NCBI GenBank assembly: GCA_038749595.1
Contig: JBCDHW010000005.1
Location: forward strand, 124,001-188,000
DNA from: Parvularcula sp038749595
Lineage (GTDB): Bacteria > Pseudomonadota > Alphaproteobacteria > Caulobacterales > Parvularculaceae
Direction: 5' to 3'
Length of the DNA stretch: 64,000 bases
The position numbers and the translations under genes are program-made. The notes beneath the pieces are model-generated. The model worked only from the letters and a program-made list of their open reading frames with translations. It was not told the DNA's origin and did no database searches. How positions within the stretch are numbered: position 1 is the first letter of the stretch; each line of letters begins with the position of its first letter. Below are positions 63,611 to 64,000 of the stretch, piece by piece.

Positions 63611-64000
63611 TTAGGAAAAGTTTGGAGAAACGTGGTTTCTGAGGAGATCAGCATCGAGAAACTCGGACGTCAAAAGCCGTTCTACGTAAGGCCCGGGGAT
63701 AAGCCCCGGATAGTTGATTGCGCCATCAACGAAATACGCGGCATCCTTCAGTTTTGCCCATGCTGCTTCTGATGAGAGTTGGCTCAACCGAGGAAGCTGT
63801 TCGATAAAATCGGTCAGCTCATCGCGTCGCTCGGGATTAGTCTTGCCGTCAACGGCGAATGCCGCCGCCTCTGTGCACCAAGACAGGTACCCGAGATCAA
63901 GGTCATCTTTGGGGACACCGTCGAGCGACTTCAGCGTTGCTTCCACCGCCTCCAGCTGAACCTCATCGTGGAAGAGGTCTTTGATCTTGATGCAGCAATG
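63611..64000 (-). CDS. partial protein of unknown function, N-terminus outside the window
   Basis: The frame is open from the window edge to a stop at 63611, giving the C-terminal 129 residues. It is acidic and helical, with WCTEAAAFAVDGKTNPERRD and EAAWAKLKDAAYFVDGAINY resembling two similar half-repeats around (A)AxFxVDGxxNxP. I do not recognise the family. An internal ATG at 63946 could be the start, but coding sequence seems to continue upstream. Confidence 0.55.
   Translation of the reverse strand, partial: HCCIKIKDLFHDEVQLEAVEATLKSLDGVPKDDLDLGYLSWCTEAAAFAVDGKTNPERRDELTDFIEQLPRLSQLSSEAAWAKLKDAAYFVDGAINYPGLIPGPYVERLLTSEFLDADLLRNHVSPNFS

Overview
The window looks like chromosomal DNA from a marine-type alphaproteobacterium. 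The evidence is the lptC-lptA-lptB-rpoN-hpf-ptsN block, CckA, a complete cbb3 oxidase operon with an Fe-S Fnr regulator, the chemotaxis gene content (CheD, two CheY, a CheT-like protein) and the dnaA-rpsT-mutM neighbourhood. The relatives I would test first are Hyphomonadaceae, Parvularculaceae and Caulobacterales; this is inference from gene content and I ran no search. I see no insertion sequences, prophage, CRISPR array, tRNA or rRNA.

Layout. 1-5599 (minus): a small membrane protein, RNase D, the LPS export genes lptC-A-B, sigma-54, ribosome hibernation factor and PtsN (cut by the window edge). 5673-10431: a 2-hydroxyacid dehydrogenase, a carotenoid cleavage oxygenase facing an SCP-x type thiolase, and a DUF2189 membrane protein behind an Fnr-type site. 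10457-18292 (minus): ccoNOQPGHIS with all eight genes, including the short ccoQ and ccoS. 18364-20830: an Fnr box, a small secreted Cys/His-rich protein, fnr, and a HemN homologue that has lost the radical-SAM cysteines. 21177-30519: a chemotaxis locus in two convergent halves, cheY-mcp-cheB-cheD on plus and STAS-cheY-cheA-cheW-cheR-(CheT-like) on minus.

30732-36732: TspO, a tyrosine catabolism operon (hpd, VOC protein, FAH-family hydrolase) with a divergent MarR regulator, an MFS transporter and an alpha/beta hydrolase. 36793-41933: TonB receptor, AraC regulator and sodium/solute symporter. 42015-49290: a CckA with an unusually long N-terminal extension, a patatin-like protein, a DUF302 lipoprotein, a fasciclin protein, a GST and an unknown lipoprotein. 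49511-60101 (minus): the replication-origin neighbourhood mutM, rpsT, a palindrome-rich intergenic stretch (candidate oriC), dnaA, dnaN, recF, gyrB and an Lhr-type helicase. 60171-64000: a small unknown protein, an S9 peptidase, two copies of a dispersed palindromic repeat and a partial unknown gene.

How the parts connect. Fnr probably senses oxygen and drives the cco operon through TTGA-N6-TCAA at 18364; matching or near-matching sites stand before the DUF2189 gene and the HemN-like gene. The three chemotaxis transcription units share a 13-bp dyad (consensus CWACCTWAGRTTG) upstream of their first genes, which suggests common control. The most unusual items are the HemN pseudoenzyme beside fnr, the CheT/CheZ-like protein whose C-terminal tail matches that of CheD, and the shared che operator.
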